From contig NC_089178.1 in the NCBI RefSeq assembly GCF_947507565.1, forward strand, positions 1 to 64,000: DNA of 64,000 nucleotides, in the 5' to 3' direction. Below the pieces are notes generated by a model, which had not been told where the DNA came from, did not search any database, and saw only the letters and a list, made by a program, of their open reading frames with translations. The translations under genes and the position numbers were made by a program. This document shows positions 62,619 through 64,000 of this stretch, one piece after another. The stretch comes from Oscarella lobularis (taxonomy: Eukaryota > Porifera > Homoscleromorpha > Homosclerophorida > Oscarellidae). Numbering within the stretch: position 1 is the stretch's first letter; each line of letters begins with the position of its first letter.

Positions 62619-62955
62619 AGTTCTTGTCGTGTTACTAGGATACTTGTGGAGAGTGCCTAATTTTCCATCTGTTGCCGCCTGCTCTTCTTTAGCTTCATAA
62701 TCAAATAAGAACGCCCCTTTCGATTGCCCATCGCTCCGTCAAGTCAAAACCATTTCTCTCTAATGCGCCACTCCTTGACGACCTATTGCTTTCTTTGGCG
62801 CTTTTCTACGCATCGTGACGGCACGACACGCCTTCGATTCGCGCGATTGGTCAGAGCCCGTCTGACGTCATCGACCGCAAGGTCACCATCAAAAACGTCT
62901 GTTAGCCGAACTCTACCGCCCCTTTTCCTCTGCCTCTCTCTTCTGCACGCTGGCA
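62619..62955. other. Intergenic 337 bases before PIM-like kinase
   Basis: No coding sequence recognised. Probably the 3' end of the Piercer transcript and the promoter/5' untranslated region of the kinase gene. GC content rises toward 62800 (cgtgacggcacgacacgcc). Confidence 0.5.
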
Positions 62956-64000
62956 ATGAAGTCGATCGTGCACAAAATGGCCGCCTGTCGGCTCGAAACG
63001 AAAGGTAAAGACGACGGGACACGCGACAAGACCGCATCCGTGTGTGTCGAGAGAAAAACATTGGAGCGGGGGGCCCCAATTTCCATTCTCGTGCGTGCAG
63101 CGTCCGACTTCGACGATCTATACGAAATCGGCGAACAGATCGGCAGCGGCGGATTCGGCCGCGTCTACGACGGAATCCGCAAAGCCGATCGCGAACGGGT
63201 CGGTCCAAAACGCGAAAGCGCAAAGTCGCACGAAAAGCGAACGCGCGATCGATTCTTTCTCGCAGGTCGCCGTCAAAGTCGTCTCGAAGAAACGCGTACT
63301 GCACTGGTGCAAGGTGAGCTATTGAATCGATCAATCATCGAGGCGAAAGCCTTGGTAATAATGAATCGCTCGCCGACTGACCGCTGTCGCCACCACAAGC
63401 ATTTATCGTTCGCCTGCGGTTCGAGCGCGCGACGTCGCGCTACGCGGACAATACGACCTTTTTTCTCAACGCGCATTCCTTAGGCGTCCGGAGGGAAAAC
63501 GATTCCGCGCGAAGTGGCGCTTTTGCGTCAGATCGAGCACGTAAACGTCATCCGTCTGTACGACTACTACGAAAAGGCGGACAGCGTCTACATGATACTC
63601 GAACAGCCGCGTCCCATGATGGATCTGTTCGATTTTATCACGGCGGCGTGTCCGCTTTGCGAGCGCACCGCCAAATTCCTCTTCAAGCAAATCGTCGAAT
63701 CGATTGCCTTCTGTCACGCGGCCGGCGTCGTTCATCGCGACATCAAGGACGAAAATATTTTGCTCGAGCTCGCGACGGGACGCACGAAACTCATCGATTT
63801 CGGATCGGGAGCATTTCTCAAAGAAGGACCTTACACTGATTACGAAGGTCCGTACCTTCTGGCCACGTGTCTAGACAAGCGCCACTTCCGCGTCGCTCGC
63901 GAACCACTTCCGGTTTTCTTCTTTTGTTCTCTTAGGTACGAGGGTCTATAGTCCTCCAGAGTGGATCAAGCATCATAAGTATCTGGCCGAGCCGGCTGCT
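62956..64000 (+). CDS. PIM-like serine/threonine kinase, 3' end outside window
   Basis: Constitutively active survival/proliferation kinase type. Partial: the C-lobe continues beyond 64000. Four exons: MKSIVHKMAACRLETKGKDD start at 62956 with a long basic N-terminus; YEIGEQIGSGGFGRVYDGIR (glycine loop GSGGFG); VAVKVVSKKRVLHW (catalytic Lys); then a long exon with REVALLRQIEHVNVIRLYDY, the hinge ILEQPRPMMDLFDFIT, FCHAAGVVHRDIKDENILLE (catalytic loop HRDIKDEN) and LIDFGSGAFL (DFG); and TRVYSPPEWIKHHKYLAEPA at the window end. The EQPRP hinge with a Pro, the LIDFGSG loop and GTRVYSPPEWI are PIM-family hallmarks (human PIM1: ERPEPVQDLFDFI). No autoinhibitory region is seen. Confidence 0.93.

Noticed and set aside
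62783-63334. 183-codon minus-strand open frame opposite the PIM-like kinase
   Set aside because: Highly Arg-rich, antisense to clear kinase exons; artefact of GC-rich coding sequence.

Overview
This is nuclear DNA of an early-branching animal, probably a sponge. Genes are split by many very short GT-AG introns (mostly about 40-80 bases). The set is metazoan: PIM-type kinase, synaptophysin-family proteins, LMBR1, nischarin, G3BP, EEA1-like FYVE protein, and ciliary CFAP54 and Piercer-type proteins. About 20 genes fit in 64 kb (about 3 kb per gene), often 20-200 bases apart. That density resembles the compact genome of homoscleromorph sponges such as Oscarella; the genus is an inference, not something I could test. 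No tRNA, rRNA, CRISPR or intact transposon was found.

Layout. 0-6.4 kb (+): the 3' end of a PH-domain protein, then PRIM1, a synaptophysin-like MARVEL protein and an LMBR1-family membrane protein. 6.5-20 kb (+): one very large gene, CFAP54 (axonemal central apparatus). 20-26.5 kb (+): an EEA1-like coiled-coil/FYVE protein. 26.7-32 kb (-): nischarin (PX, leucine-rich repeats, duplicated PH-like C-terminal unit), head to head with a PqaA/AprA-like secreted alpha/beta-hydrolase-fold protein (+, 32.1-34.3 kb). 34.5-37.2 kb (+): transketolase. 37.4-38.3 kb (-): an unidentified basic protein, head to head with LYRM7 (+). 39-39.9 kb (-): a second synaptophysin-family gene. 39.9-41.3 kb: the largest gene-free stretch, holding a GC-rich hairpin-forming segment and a broken partial copy of LYRM7. 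41.3-45.3 kb (+): an unidentified EF-hand-like/coiled-coil protein. 45.5-50.5 kb (-): RTEL1 helicase. 50.7-54.1 kb (-): glutaminyl-tRNA synthetase, head to head with SLC35B4 (+). 55.9-57.2 kb (+): a small secreted, probably GPI-anchored protein with LPMO-like features. 57.5-58.6 kb (-): a multi-pass DMT-like protein. 58.9-60.2 kb (+): intronless G3BP. 60.5-61.9 kb (-): a ZDHHC24-like palmitoyltransferase, head to head with a Piercer (PIERCE1/2) gene (+). 62.9 kb to the end (+): the 5' part of a PIM-like kinase.

The genes do not form one pathway. They are a typical dense animal neighbourhood of housekeeping, ciliary, endosomal and membrane genes, with several very short head-to-head intervals likely to act as shared promoters. 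The items most worth a second look are the PqaA/AprA-like gene, the LPMO-like gene with its candidate GC-AG introns, the 40.2-40.9 kb structured element, the LYRM7 fragment, the tandem duplication inside nischarin, and two proteins I could not name.
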